A stretch of DNA of 64,000 bases from the NCBI GenBank assembly GCA_913030825.1, contig CAJWCU010000016.1, forward strand, positions 23,692 to 87,691, in the 5' to 3' direction. A program made the position numbers and the translations under genes. Source of the DNA: an uncultured Rhodospirillaceae bacterium. GTDB taxonomy: Bacteria > Pseudomonadota > Alphaproteobacteria > Rhodospirillales > Casp-alpha2. Each line of letters begins with the position of its first letter. Position 1 is the first letter of the stretch. The notes beneath the pieces are model-generated. The model was not told where the DNA came from, did not search any database, and saw nothing but the letters and a program-made list of their open reading frames with translations. This document shows positions 27,143 to 35,466 of the stretch, one piece after another.

Positions 27143-27694
27143 ATGGGCGCCAGCATCAGCATCAAGTCGACATTCCTGGAAGCGGGGAAAAATCTATTAC
27201 CGTACCACCGAGCGGTTCTCGATTACTGGCATGACATCAAAGGCGACCGTTGGGCGCCGAAGTGGTCCGAATTCTCGCTGAACGACTTGGCCGCCGACAC
27301 CCTTCCCTTCGTCAACGTCACCGAAATCACGCCCGAACCGCTATCCTCCGTGTATCGGTATTGGGGCACCGGCCTGACGGCTGCGTTCGGCGCCGACTAC
27401 ACCGGAAAGTCGCCCATCGAAGTGCCCCCGAAGACCATGGGGTTGAGCGCGCGCGGCGGCTGCGGTCGGCTGCTGCACGAACGCGCCCCCCATTGCGAAG
27501 TCAAACAGTTCGAGACCTTGGCCGGCTATCGCGGGCGGGCTGTGGTGTTGCGCCTACCCTGTTCGGAAAACGGCGAGCAGGTCACGAACGGGGTCAACGT
27601 CTTCAAATTCGAACACGTCAATCCCGACGCTCAGCTATCGGCCTTCTTCGACGAAGTCTTCGGGCCGCTCGACGCGTCGTCGATGACGGGCTGA
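27143..27694 (+). CDS. PAS-like single-domain protein (PAS_5 type)
   Basis: 183 residues from the ATG at 27143 with GGGAG 9 bases upstream; the longer frame to 27050 has a composition unlike the rest. The sequence opens with a helical Tyr-rich segment (YHRAVLDYWHDIKGDRWAPK), then the PAS-like strands with LPFVNVTEITPEP, YRYWGTGLTAAFGADYTGKS and a final VFKFEHVNPDAQL. Single-domain proteins of this kind are common in Rhodospirillales and allied orders, often in several copies per genome. They have no output domain and their function is unknown. It diverges from arsR and may share its control region. Confidence 0.72.
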   Translation: MGASISIKSTFLEAGKNLLPYHRAVLDYWHDIKGDRWAPKWSEFSLNDLAADTLPFVNVTEITPEPLSSVYRYWGTGLTAAFGADYTGKSPIEVPPKTMGLSARGGCGRLLHERAPHCEVKQFETLAGYRGRAVVLRLPCSENGEQVTNGVNVFKFEHVNPDAQLSAFFDEVFGPLDASSMTG

Positions 27695-27716
27695 ACCGCG
27701 CCTGACAAAACAGCTA

Positions 27717-27742
27717 CGCCCGCCGGGTTTCCCCGACGGGCG
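27717..27742. terminator. Hairpin between convergent genes
   Basis: An 11-base imperfect stem, CGCCCGCCGGG with CCCGACGGGCG (one mismatch), closes a short T-rich loop between the ends of the PAS-like gene (27694) and the dioxygenase (27789). There is no strong T-tract on either side, so its efficiency is uncertain. Confidence 0.55.
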
Positions 27743-27788
27743 CTGGCTCATTCAATCGAAACGGAAACGCGAAACGGAAACGGGAGCT

Positions 27789-28661
27789 TTAGGCCGCCGT
27801 CGCCCGCTGCTGCAGAAACGGCGCGTCTCCGCCGGCCGTCGTGCGGTGCATGCGGCGAGGTTCGCTCTCGCTGTAATCGCGGACCGCGTAATGCATGGTC
27901 GCGCGGTTATCCCACATCACTAAATCCCCGGCCGTCCAATGATGGCGATAGACGTTTTCCGGCTCCGTCGCATGGCGCATCAGGTAGTCCAGCAGCGGCC
28001 GGCTTTCCTCGACCGTCATATCGGCGAAGTTGGAGGTGAAGAAGGAATTGACGAACAGCGCATCGCGCCCGGTTTCAGGATGGGTGCGGATCGCCGGGTG
28101 GCGGAACGATTTCAGGCCCGCCGGAATCTGCGGCGAGTCCGTGTCCGGTTCGGCAAGGTTGCGCTGGCGAATGGCGTCCGGCGTATGCATGGCGTCCATG
28201 CCGAGCAGCATCCGCTGCATCCCCGGCGACAGAGTCTCGAAGGCCCGGTACATATTGCAGAACATGGTATCGCCGCGGCCCGGCGTGATGATCCGCGCAT
28301 GCAGGAACGACAGGGCCGGCGGCCGTTCGGACGCGGAAATGTCCGAATGCCAGAAATCGTTGCGCGCGCCCCGGCGGCCCGGCTTGGTTTCCAAAACGAT
28401 GACCTCTGGGTTTTCGTTATTGACGCCTTCGCGCGCCCCGTAGGGATGCGGTTCGGCCGGGCCGAAGCGCTTGGAAAATTCGCTCTGCTGCGCCGGCGTC
28501 AGATCCTGGCCGGGAAAGACCAGGACGAGATGATCATGCAGGGCCTTGGTGATGGCGGAAAAAGTTTCGCTGTCGAGGTCCTGGGACAGGTCGACCCCGG
28601 TTACCTGGGCACCGATCGTGCCGGTCAGCGTTTGAAGTTCGATAGGCGTAGTGCGGCTCAT
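27789..28661 (-). CDS. TauD/TfdA-family 2-oxoglutarate-dependent dioxygenase
   Basis: 290 residues, the usual size. The ATG follows GGGAGG at 8 bases. Iron-binding residues are the His-x-Asp in DFWHSDIS (about 105) and the distal His in ATMHYAVRDY (about 256). An Arg follows in EPRRMHRTTAGG (about 270), expected to bind 2-oxoglutarate. The N-terminal IGAQVTGVDLSQDLD is characteristic of TauD relatives. Family members oxidise taurine, aryloxy acids, sulfonates and other small acids, with succinate and CO2 as products. The true substrate is not readable from the sequence. It precedes the ankyrin gene convergently by strand order but with separate starts, so no operon partner is clear. Confidence 0.85.
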   Translation of the reverse strand: MSRTTPIELQTLTGTIGAQVTGVDLSQDLDSETFSAITKALHDHLVLVFPGQDLTPAQQSEFSKRFGPAEPHPYGAREGVNNENPEVIVLETKPGRRGARNDFWHSDISASERPPALSFLHARIITPGRGDTMFCNMYRAFETLSPGMQRMLLGMDAMHTPDAIRQRNLAEPDTDSPQIPAGLKSFRHPAIRTHPETGRDALFVNSFFTSNFADMTVEESRPLLDYLMRHATEPENVYRHHWTAGDLVMWDNRATMHYAVRDYSESEPRRMHRTTAGGDAPFLQQRATAA

Positions 28662-28688
28662 GGATGTGGCCTCCCGTGTTAAAACCGA

Positions 28689-29195
28689 TCAAGTCCCGGT
28701 CTTGCTTTTCTTGGTGGGCCGGTTGATCTCCGCCCGGCGTAGCATGCGGGCGAGGGCATCATTTTTACCGCGATTCAACGCGTAGTCCAGTGCCCGCCTG
28801 CCTTTGACGTCCTCGACCATCGGATCGGCACCGGCCCGGATCAGGTATTCGGCGACCTGGAAATGGTTCCCCGCCGCCGCCAGGATCAACGCCGACACCC
28901 CCGCAACGTCCTGCCAATCGAGCCGCGCCCCCGCCCGAACCAGCATCCGCGCGAGGTCCAGACGGCCCAGACGCGCCGCGTGATGCAAGGGAACCGTCCA
29001 GGTCTCGTCGACCACGTTGGGGTCGGCCCCGGCCTGAAGCAAGGCCGCGACACGGGGCCCGTCACCGGCCGCCGCCGCCCGGATCAGATCCTGCGTCGTC
29101 TGTGTCGCCGGTAGGTCGACCGCCCCGGTCGGGCCCGCCGCGATCGCGGCGGCCCAAACGGCGACCAGAGCCATGAGAAAAATAGATCGCACCAT
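28689..29195 (-). CDS. Exported ankyrin-repeat protein
   Basis: 168 residues from the ATG at 29195; the longer frame overlaps the divergent GST start region. The signal peptide (about 1-26) ends Pro-Thr-Gly-Ala-Val. Four ankyrin repeats follow (about 38-145): LIRAAAAGDGPRVAALLQAG, PLHHAARLGRLDLARMLVRAG, ALILAAAGNHFQVAEYLIRAG and ALDYALNRGKNDALARML. The C-terminus is a lysine-rich tail. Ankyrin repeats bind proteins, and a periplasmic partner is expected. It ends 27 bases before the start of the dioxygenase on the same strand, so cotranscription is possible. Its start is only 50 bases from the divergent GST. Confidence 0.8.
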   Translation of the reverse strand: MVRSIFLMALVAVWAAAIAAGPTGAVDLPATQTTQDLIRAAAAGDGPRVAALLQAGADPNVVDETWTVPLHHAARLGRLDLARMLVRAGARLDWQDVAGVSALILAAAGNHFQVAEYLIRAGADPMVEDVKGRRALDYALNRGKNDALARMLRRAEINRPTKKSKTGT

Positions 29196-29244
29196 GACGC
29201 TTCTTCGTTTGCCGAGATTTCCGCCTCGGGATAGGCTCGAAACC

Positions 29245-29868
29245 ATGTTCACGCTGCATGATTTCCTGCCGTCCGGCAACGGCTACAAATGCCGGTTGCT
29301 GCTTCGTTTCCTCGGGCTGCCGTTCACGCTTCGCGAATACGACATCACCAAGGGCGAGACCCGCACAGCCGAATTTCTCGAGCGGCTGAACCCAAACGGC
29401 CGCATTCCCGTGCTCGAATTGGCGGACGGGCAATGCCTGTCGGAGTCCGGCGCGATCCTGAATTTTCTGGCCCAGGGCACGGCCTTCCTGCCGGACGATG
29501 CCTGGGCCCGGGCGAAGGTCCTGCAATGGATGTTCTTCGAACAATACACCCTGGAGCCGACCATCGCCGTGCGGCGCTTCTGGCTGACCGAGCAGGAAGA
29601 ACCTTTGAGCGAGGTGCAACAAGCCCAATTGCCGGACAAACTGACCCAGGGCCATGCGGCGCTGGCGGTTCTCGAGAAAGGCCTGGCGGCGGGTCCCTGG
29701 CTGGTCGGCGACGGGCCGACCATCGCCGACATCGCGCTCTACGGCTATACCCACGTCGCCCCCGAGGGCGGTTACGAGTTGGATGCCTACCCGAACATCA
29801 CCGGCTGGATCGGCCGGTTCCGGGACATTCCCGGCTACCTGCCGATCACCCAGCGCGACATCGGCTGA
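29245..29868 (+). CDS. Glutathione S-transferase
   Basis: 207 residues from the ATG at 29245. Thioredoxin-fold N-terminal half: FLPSGNGYKCRLLLRFLGLP, then LNPNGRIPVLELADG with the cis-Pro that binds glutathione, and LSESGAILNFLAQG with the Glu-Ser pair for the gamma-glutamyl group. The C-terminal all-helical half (about 85-200) has the N-capping box motif GPTIADIALYGYTHVA. Cytosolic. The substrate is unknown; it probably handles electrophiles. It is transcribed away from the ankyrin gene and in line with the CBS and second GST genes (gaps 135 and 46 bases). Confidence 0.88.
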   Translation: MFTLHDFLPSGNGYKCRLLLRFLGLPFTLREYDITKGETRTAEFLERLNPNGRIPVLELADGQCLSESGAILNFLAQGTAFLPDDAWARAKVLQWMFFEQYTLEPTIAVRRFWLTEQEEPLSEVQQAQLPDKLTQGHAALAVLEKGLAAGPWLVGDGPTIADIALYGYTHVAPEGGYELDAYPNITGWIGRFRDIPGYLPITQRDIG

Positions 29869-30003
29869 CTCGTCAGGGGCGAGACCTTGAACGGTCCCGC
29901 GTATCAGCACCGGCGAATATACGTTATACTGGCCGAAAACCGCCCCCGACGGGCGCCGACTAACAGGGCGCACGACGGCGGCGAACAGACGGGAGACGCA
30001 ATT

Positions 30004-30441
30004 ATGAACGTGAAGCACATCCTTGAAGGAAAAGGCAGCGCCGTCACCACCATCAGCCCCGGCGCAAAGATTTCCGAGGCCGCCCGAATGCTGGCCGAGG
30101 CCCGGATCGGCGCGGTCGTCGTTTCCGACGACGGCACGACCATTTCCGGCATCCTGTCCGAACGCGACATCGTACGCATGATCGGCACGGAGGGTCCCAG
30201 CGCGCTCGACCGTCCGGTCGCCGACGCAATGACCGCCAACGTCATCACCTGCAAACCGGACGACCGCATCAATGTGCTGATGGGCATGATGACCCAACGC
30301 CGCATCCGCCACCTGCCGGTGGTCGAAGACGGTAAGATGACGGGCGTGATTTCCATCGGCGACGTGGTCAAGGAACGCATGGACGAGATCGAAGCCGACG
30401 CCGCCGCCATGCGCGACTACATCACGGGCATGACCGCTTAA
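30004..30441 (+). CDS. CBS-domain pair protein
   Basis: 145 residues from the ATG at 30004 with GGAG 8 bases upstream. It consists of a single Bateman module. CBS 1 (about 8-65) has TTISPGAKISEAARMLAEA and GILSERDIVRMIG; CBS 2 (about 75-130) has VITCKPDDRINVLMGMMTQ, RRIRHLPVVEDGKMTGVI and SIGDVVKERM. A helical tail follows. Stand-alone pairs of this type bind adenine nucleotides or NADH and regulate other proteins; no enzymatic domain is attached. It lies 46 bases ahead of the second GST gene and could be cotranscribed. Confidence 0.88.
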   Translation: MNVKHILEGKGSAVTTISPGAKISEAARMLAEARIGAVVVSDDGTTISGILSERDIVRMIGTEGPSALDRPVADAMTANVITCKPDDRINVLMGMMTQRRIRHLPVVEDGKMTGVISIGDVVKERMDEIEADAAAMRDYITGMTA

Positions 30442-30487
30442 GTTCCCATCCCAGACCGACATCCAAGACCAAACCCGGAGAAGACAA

Positions 30488-31282
30488 TTGACCAACCAGA
30501 CCACCGGGGGCCAGGGCGGCCCCACGGCCAGCCTTGTGCTCTATCACGCCTGGGCCTCCTCGGCATCGCGCAAGGTGCGCATGTGCCTTCATGAAAAGGG
30601 CCTCGAGTTCGAAGCCAAGATCGTCGACCTGAACAAGTTCGAACACCATCAGGATTGGTACAAGAAGCTGAACCCGTCGGGCATCGTTCCGGCGTTGATG
30701 ATCGACGGCGTGCCGCTGGTCGAAAGCAACTTCATCAACGAATACCTGGACGAAACCTATCCGGCGCCGCCGCTGCGCCCGACCGACCCGATGCTGCTGC
30801 ACGACATGCGGCTGTGGTGCAAATACATCGACGACACCTGCCTACCCGCGATCCAGAAGCACAACTGGATGCACCATTTCCACCCCATGGCCCGTGAATG
30901 GTCGGACGAGGAACTGGAACGCCGGCTCGACGCCATCCCGACCCAGAACCGCAAGCACGTCTGGTACCGCATGGCCCGCGATCCCTATACGGACGAGGAA
31001 CTGGAAGCGGCTCTGGACATCCTGCGCGACATGCTCGACCGCATCGAAGCGCGGGTCGCCAAGACCGGCTTCGTCACCGGCGACGCCTATTCGTTGTCGG
31101 ATATCGCGGCGGCCCCCTACGTGATCCGCACGGAGGAACTGCGGCCCGAGGAAGTCTCGGCCGCCAAGCGCCCGGCCCTTGCCCCCTGGTGGCAGGCGAT
31201 TAAGGCGCGCCCCGCCTACAAGGCCGCCCATATGGAGCCGTTCAACGAACAGTGCTGGTCGGGGTGGACCCCGCCCTCGTAA
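30488..31282 (+). CDS. Glutathione S-transferase, beta-etherase-like
   Basis: 264 residues. The start is a TTG with GGAG 7 bases upstream; no nearby ATG fits. The N-terminal fold has YHAWASSASRKVRMCLHEKG (a Ser-rich catalytic loop), then FEHHQDWYKKLNPSGIVPAL with cis-Pro and VESNFINEYLDETYP. The long helical domain includes RLWCKYIDDTCLPAIQK and the SLSDIAAAPY capping box. The spacing of FEHHQDWYKKLNPSG, the EYLDE segment and the extended C-terminal domain resemble LigE/LigF-type enzymes, which cleave beta-aryl ethers with glutathione. Resemblance does not prove that substrate; a general detoxification role is equally possible. Confidence 0.82.
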   Translation: MTNQTTGGQGGPTASLVLYHAWASSASRKVRMCLHEKGLEFEAKIVDLNKFEHHQDWYKKLNPSGIVPALMIDGVPLVESNFINEYLDETYPAPPLRPTDPMLLHDMRLWCKYIDDTCLPAIQKHNWMHHFHPMAREWSDEELERRLDAIPTQNRKHVWYRMARDPYTDEELEAALDILRDMLDRIEARVAKTGFVTGDAYSLSDIAAAPYVIRTEELRPEEVSAAKRPALAPWWQAIKARPAYKAAHMEPFNEQCWSGWTPPS

Positions 31283-31370
31283 TCACAGTCTCAAGCGCGA
31301 TGGGGTCGGCGGGGTCGGCCATCGCGCGCCCTTGTTCGGCGGTTCGGAGGCGTAGGCCGCCCCCTCCGCC

Positions 31371-32141
31371 TCAGACGGCCGAGAAATCGGGCTCCGGCAG
31401 GGTTTCAATCACTGGCTTGCCGAACAGGTAGCCCTGGAAATAATCGGTTCCCAGGGTGCGCAGGGCAACCATGTCTTCTTTCGTTTCCACGCCTTCGGCG
31501 ATGACCTTGATGCCGAGCGCCTGCGCCGTCTTGATCGCCCCTTCGGTGATCGTCCTCTTGACTATGTCCCCGGCGATCCCCTGGCACAATTCCATGTCCA
31601 GTTTCAGGATCTGCGGCTTGAACTTGGTCAACAGGTTCAGGCCGGCGTAACCGGCCCCGAAATCGTCGATGGCGGTGATGAACCCGCGTTCGCGGTAGGC
31701 TTCGAAAATGCCCATCAGATGGGCCGGGTCTTCGATCGGCTCGGCCTCGGTCACCTCGAACATGATCTGGTTGAGCGGCAGGTTATAAGTATCCGCCGCC
31801 TCCATCGTCGCGCGGATGCAGGTTTCCGGCCGGTACACGGCATTGGGCAGGAAATTGATGCTGAGCTTGCAGTTCAGCCCCAATTCGGAGGCAAGCTGGA
31901 CCGCGCGCACGCGGCAGGTCTGGTCGAAGGCGTAGCGGTTGTCGTTCGTCACGCGGGACAAGACCGCCCCCGCCCCGGCGCCGTCCTTGCCCCGGACCAG
32001 GGCTTCGTAGGCGAAGACGCTTTTGGTCTCCAGGTCGACGATGGGCTGGAACGCCATGGTGATTTCGAAATCGAGGGGATTCGATTCCAGGCATTGCTTG
32101 CAGCCGAGCGGGCGAAAATCGGGATTTCCTTCGTAGGCCAT
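31371..32141 (-). CDS. Stand-alone EAL-domain c-di-GMP phosphodiesterase
   Basis: 256 residues from the ATG at 32141; the longer frame starts in non-conserved sequence. A short N-terminus with two Cys (GCKQCLESNP) is followed by one complete EAL domain. It has AYEALVRGKDG (catalytic Glu), CKLSINFLPNAVY (Asn), IMFEVTEAE (Glu), AIDDFGAGYAGL (both metal-binding Asp), ILKLDMELC (Lys), IAEGVETKED and YFQGYLFGKP. All residues needed to hydrolyse c-di-GMP to pGpG are present, unlike in the EAL protein at 16527-18197. No sensory domain is attached, though the Cys pair could bind metal or sense redox state. The gene stands alone. Confidence 0.88.
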   Translation of the reverse strand: MAYEGNPDFRPLGCKQCLESNPLDFEITMAFQPIVDLETKSVFAYEALVRGKDGAGAGAVLSRVTNDNRYAFDQTCRVRAVQLASELGLNCKLSINFLPNAVYRPETCIRATMEAADTYNLPLNQIMFEVTEAEPIEDPAHLMGIFEAYRERGFITAIDDFGAGYAGLNLLTKFKPQILKLDMELCQGIAGDIVKRTITEGAIKTAQALGIKVIAEGVETKEDMVALRTLGTDYFQGYLFGKPVIETLPEPDFSAV

Positions 32142-32282
32142 TTTCAAACTCAGTATCAAAAAGTGGAATGTGTTCGGTCTGGAAAATAGGCGATCGGGCG
32201 ATGCATTTCCACCCGGAGCGGTGGGAAACACCCGTGTCGCCGCAGGTGCGACACGATGACACAGGAAAATCGCGGGAAAGCG

Positions 32283-32678
32283 CTAGTCCTTCGGCTTCAA
32301 ATCCAGCGACGCCGAATTAATGCAGTAACGCAGGCCCGTCGGCTGCGGCCCGTCGGGGAAGACATGGCCCAGATGGGCGTCGCAGTTGGAACAGACGACC
32401 TCAACCCGGCGCATGAAGAAGCTGGTGTCCTCGTGCTCGATTACCGCATCCTCGGCGACGGGCGCGTAATAGCTGGGCCAACCGGTGCCGCTGTCGAATT
32501 TGGTGTCGGATGAGAACAGGGGGGCGCCGCAGCAGACGCAGGTATAGGTCCCCGCGTCCTTGCAGTCATGATACTTGCCGGTGAAGGCGCGCTCGGTCCC
32601 CGCCTTGCGGGCCACCTTGTATTGTTCGTCCGTCAGCTGCGCACGCCATTCGGCGTCGGATTTCTCGATCTTGGTCAT
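32283..32678 (-). CDS. msrB: Peptide-methionine (R)-S-oxide reductase
   Basis: 131 residues, typical length. It reduces the R epimer of methionine sulfoxide, free or in proteins. The zinc site is formed by CVCC (about 46-49) and CSNC (about 95-98). The catalytic Cys lies in RYCINSASL (about 118), and [13 protein letters not shown] and [10 protein letters not shown] are signature segments. No signal peptide, so cytosolic. It lies 124 bases downstream of the acyl-CoA-dehydrogenase-fold gene on the same strand, which may or may not be one transcript. Confidence 0.95.
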   Translation of the reverse strand: MTKIEKSDAEWRAQLTDEQYKVARKAGTERAFTGKYHDCKDAGTYTCVCCGAPLFSSDTKFDSGTGWPSYYAPVAEDAVIEHEDTSFFMRRVEVVCSNCDAHLGHVFPDGPQPTGLRYCINSASLDLKPKD

Positions 32679-32802
32679 GGTCCGTTTTCCCCAAATCCGG
32701 TGAGAACATGCCGATCATATAAGGAGGCCCCGCCAAATGGCGAGGCCCCTCGCGTGAAGTTTACCGGCCGGGGTTTCCGTCCGGCGAAACGGACCTGGCC
32801 GC

Positions 32803-34014
32803 TTAGGCCTGGCCCTTCGCCGCCAACTTGGTGAAACCGTCCCGGGTCTGCGGCAGTTTGCGTTCCAGAATCTGGGTCGCCACCATGTTGCGCAGAACCT
32901 GCGCCGTGCCGCCGCCGATGGTGAACATGCGCGCATCGCGGTACATGCGTTCCATCGGCAGGTTCCGGGAATAGCCCATGGCGCCGAACATCTGCAGCGC
33001 GTCGGACGTCACCTTGATCGCCATTTCCGAGGTGAAGATCTTGGCCTGGGCCGCCAACGTCATGTCGGGGAAGCCGGTCTGGTTGGTTTCGGCGCTGGCC
33101 GCCGCGCGGTAGATCAGCGTCTGCGCCGCCGTGACCTGGGTCGCCATATCGACCAGCATCCATTGCAGGCCCTGGAATTCGGCGATCGGGCGGCCGAACT
33201 GTTCGCGTTCCTTGGTATAGGCGAGGCCCCGCTCATAAGCCCCTTCGGCAAGGCCGAGGGCGACCGTGCCGGCGCCCACGCGCTGCGAGTTATAGGCCGT
33301 CATCAGCCCGGCGAAGCCGCGCTTGATGCCCTGGGGCGGGATCACGGCCATGGATTCGTGAACTTCCAGATTCTCGAAGATGACCTCGCATTCCGGAATG
33401 CCGCGCAGGCCCATGGCCGGTTCGCGCTTGCCGATGATCAGGCCGGGGTGTTCGCCCCGGATGGCGAGGAAGCCGCCGATGCCCTGTTCTTCGCCGTTTT
33501 CGATGACGCGGGCGAAGATCAGGTGGATCTTCGAGACGCCGGCACCGGTGATCCAATGCTTGGTGCCGTTGATGACGTAGGTATCGCCCTTTTTCACTGC
33601 CGTCGTCGTCATATCGGTGGCCGCACTGCCCGCACCCGGCTCCGTGATGCAGATCGCGGGCTTGTCGCCGGCCAGGACGTGTTCGGCGCACAATTTCTTC
33701 TGGTCTTCAGAGCCGTATTTCATGACGGCGGAGATGGCGCCCATATTAGCCTCGACCACGATGCGCGCGGTGACGCCGCAATGCTTGGCCATTTCCTCGA
33801 CCACCAGCACGGCGTCCAGGAAGGTCCGCCCCTTGCCCCCATAGGCTTCGGGGATGGTCATGCCCATGAACCCGGCTTCCTTCAGAAGCTTGACGTTGTC
33901 CCAGGGATATTCCTCGGTTCGGTCGACCTCGGCGGCGCGTTCGGCGATGGGGCCTTCGGCCAATTCGCGGGCTTTGGCCTGCAGGGCCTTCTGGTCGTCG
34001 GTCAGGTCGAACAT
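32803..34014 (-). CDS. Acyl-CoA dehydrogenase-fold protein, 3-sulfinopropionyl-CoA desulfinase-like
   Basis: 403 residues, standard ACAD length, FAD flavoprotein. Family segments: PAICITEPGAGSAATDM, YVINGTKHWITGAGVSK, REQFGRPIAEFQGLQWML and ALQMFGAMGYSRNLPMER. Neither usual catalytic Glu is present. The YEGT position reads TIGGGTAQ, and the alternative (isovaleryl-type) position is Gln244 in AYNSQRVGAG. From memory of the 3-sulfinopropionyl-CoA desulfinase of Advenella (AcdDPN7), a Gln replaces the Glu and Arg84 binds the sulfinate; here Arg84 is present (TARIVVEAN). That enzyme splits 3-sulfinopropionyl-CoA into propionyl-CoA and sulfite. The neighbouring family III CoA-transferase (51 bases upstream, same strand) would supply the CoA ester. 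Automatic annotation would call this a plain dehydrogenase, which the missing base makes doubtful. Confidence 0.75.
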   Translation of the reverse strand: MFDLTDDQKALQAKARELAEGPIAERAAEVDRTEEYPWDNVKLLKEAGFMGMTIPEAYGGKGRTFLDAVLVVEEMAKHCGVTARIVVEANMGAISAVMKYGSEDQKKLCAEHVLAGDKPAICITEPGAGSAATDMTTTAVKKGDTYVINGTKHWITGAGVSKIHLIFARVIENGEEQGIGGFLAIRGEHPGLIIGKREPAMGLRGIPECEVIFENLEVHESMAVIPPQGIKRGFAGLMTAYNSQRVGAGTVALGLAEGAYERGLAYTKEREQFGRPIAEFQGLQWMLVDMATQVTAAQTLIYRAAASAETNQTGFPDMTLAAQAKIFTSEMAIKVTSDALQMFGAMGYSRNLPMERMYRDARMFTIGGGTAQVLRNMVATQILERKLPQTRDGFTKLAAKGQA

Positions 34015-34065
34015 GGGTATCTTTCCTTTTATGCGTGTTCAAATGAGGCGGCGATCCGGCCCCCG

Positions 34066-35304
34066 TTAGATCAATCCGTCGTCGCGCATCTTCGCGCGGT
34101 CTTCGTCGCTCAGGTCCAGCAGGTCGGCCAGAACCTCGTCCGTATGCTGGCCCAGGGTCGGCGGCGGCATTCGGTAGGTCACCGGCGTGTCGGACAACTT
34201 GATGGGGTTGCCCAGCAACGCGACCTTGCCGCCCTCGGCCAAGGGCTGATCCATTTCGATCTTCATTTCCCGGTGCTGGATCTGCGGGTCCTCGAAGGTC
34301 TGCTCCAGGTTATAGACGGGGGCGGCGGGGACGGTGCGCGCCTCCAGCCCATCGATCCATTCCTGGGTCGTCTTGTTGGGCGTCACGGCCTGAATCAATG
34401 GGATCAGCTCCTCCCGGTTCACAAGCCGCTTCGGGTTGGTGTCGAACCGCGGATCGGTCGCCAGTTCCGGCACGCCCGCGAATTCGCAGAACCGCTGGTA
34501 CTGCCCGTCGTTGCCGGCGGCGAGATAGAAATAACCGTCCTTCGTCGGGAAGACCTGATAGGGCACGATGTTGGCGTGCTGGTTGCCGCGCCGCTTGGGC
34601 AATTCGCCCGAGGTAAAATAATTGAGCCCTTCGTTTGCCGTCCAGGCGACCGTGGTGTCGAGCAAGCCCAGATCGATGGCCTGGCCCTTGCCCGTTTTGT
34701 CGCGGTGGCGGAGTGCGGCCAGGATCGCGGTCGAGGCATACATCCCGCACATGATATCGGAAATGCCGACACCGACACGCACGGGCTCGCCGTCCGGATC
34801 GCCGGTCAGGCTCATGATGCCGCCCATGGCCTGGGCCAGGGCATCGTAGCCCGGGCGCTTGGCATAGGGTCCGGTCTCGCCGAAGCCGGTGATGTGGCAG
34901 TAGACCAGTTCGGGGAATTCGTCCTTCAGGTCGTCGTAGCCAAGGCCGAATTTCTCCAACCCACCGACCTTCATGTTGTGCGCCATAACGTCGCAATGCT
35001 TCAACAGCTTCTTGATCAAGGCGACGCCCTCGGGCCGCGAGAAATCGATCGTTACCGACCGTTTATTGCGGTTGACCGACAGGTAATAGGCGCTTTCGTC
35101 CAGATCGCCGCCGTCGGCCGCCGTCAGGAATGGCGGGCCCCAGCGGCGCGTGTCGTCGCCGACGCCGGGGCGTTCGATCTTGATCACGTCGGCGCCCAGG
35201 TCGCCCAGCAATTGACCGCAGGTCGGCCCGGCCAGAATACGGGTCATGTCGAGGATACGGATGCCCGCGAGGGGCCCGGTGGAGGACGTGTCGGATGAGG
35301 TCAT
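34066..35304 (-). CDS. Family III (CaiB/BaiF) CoA-transferase
   Basis: 412 residues. Opens GIRILDMTRILAGPTCGQLL and GADVIKIERPGVGDDTRRWGPPF, the family's first conserved blocks. The catalytic Asp, which forms an aspartyl-CoA thioester, is in RPGYDALAQAMGG (about 165). Later blocks are VRVGVGISDIMCGMYA and YQVFPTKDGYFYLAAGND. Such enzymes move CoA between carboxylic acids. It is immediately upstream of the desulfinase-like gene (51-base gap) and probably activates that enzyme's substrate. The acid it accepts is inferred, not shown. Confidence 0.9.
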   Translation of the reverse strand: MTSSDTSSTGPLAGIRILDMTRILAGPTCGQLLGDLGADVIKIERPGVGDDTRRWGPPFLTAADGGDLDESAYYLSVNRNKRSVTIDFSRPEGVALIKKLLKHCDVMAHNMKVGGLEKFGLGYDDLKDEFPELVYCHITGFGETGPYAKRPGYDALAQAMGGIMSLTGDPDGEPVRVGVGISDIMCGMYASTAILAALRHRDKTGKGQAIDLGLLDTTVAWTANEGLNYFTSGELPKRRGNQHANIVPYQVFPTKDGYFYLAAGNDGQYQRFCEFAGVPELATDPRFDTNPKRLVNREELIPLIQAVTPNKTTQEWIDGLEARTVPAAPVYNLEQTFEDPQIQHREMKIEMDQPLAEGGKVALLGNPIKLSDTPVTYRMPPPTLGQHTDEVLADLLDLSDEDRAKMRDDGLI

Positions 35305-35466
35305 GGAGTGTTCCGTTGGCGCGTTGGTCTTTTGTTATGAGTTGGGCATGCTACACGGCGGGACGCGAGGCACAAGAGCCAAACGCCCCGCTGCCGTTTG
35401 CCATGAACGACGGGCGTTCCCGACCGTCCGGGGCGGGCGCGGAAACGCGCCGCCGCGGATGAGGGA

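Noticed and set aside
31296..31326. CGCGATGG/CCATCGCG hairpin as a terminator between the GST and EAL genes
   Set aside because: It has a 15-base loop and no T-tract on either strand; convergent position alone is not enough to call a terminator.
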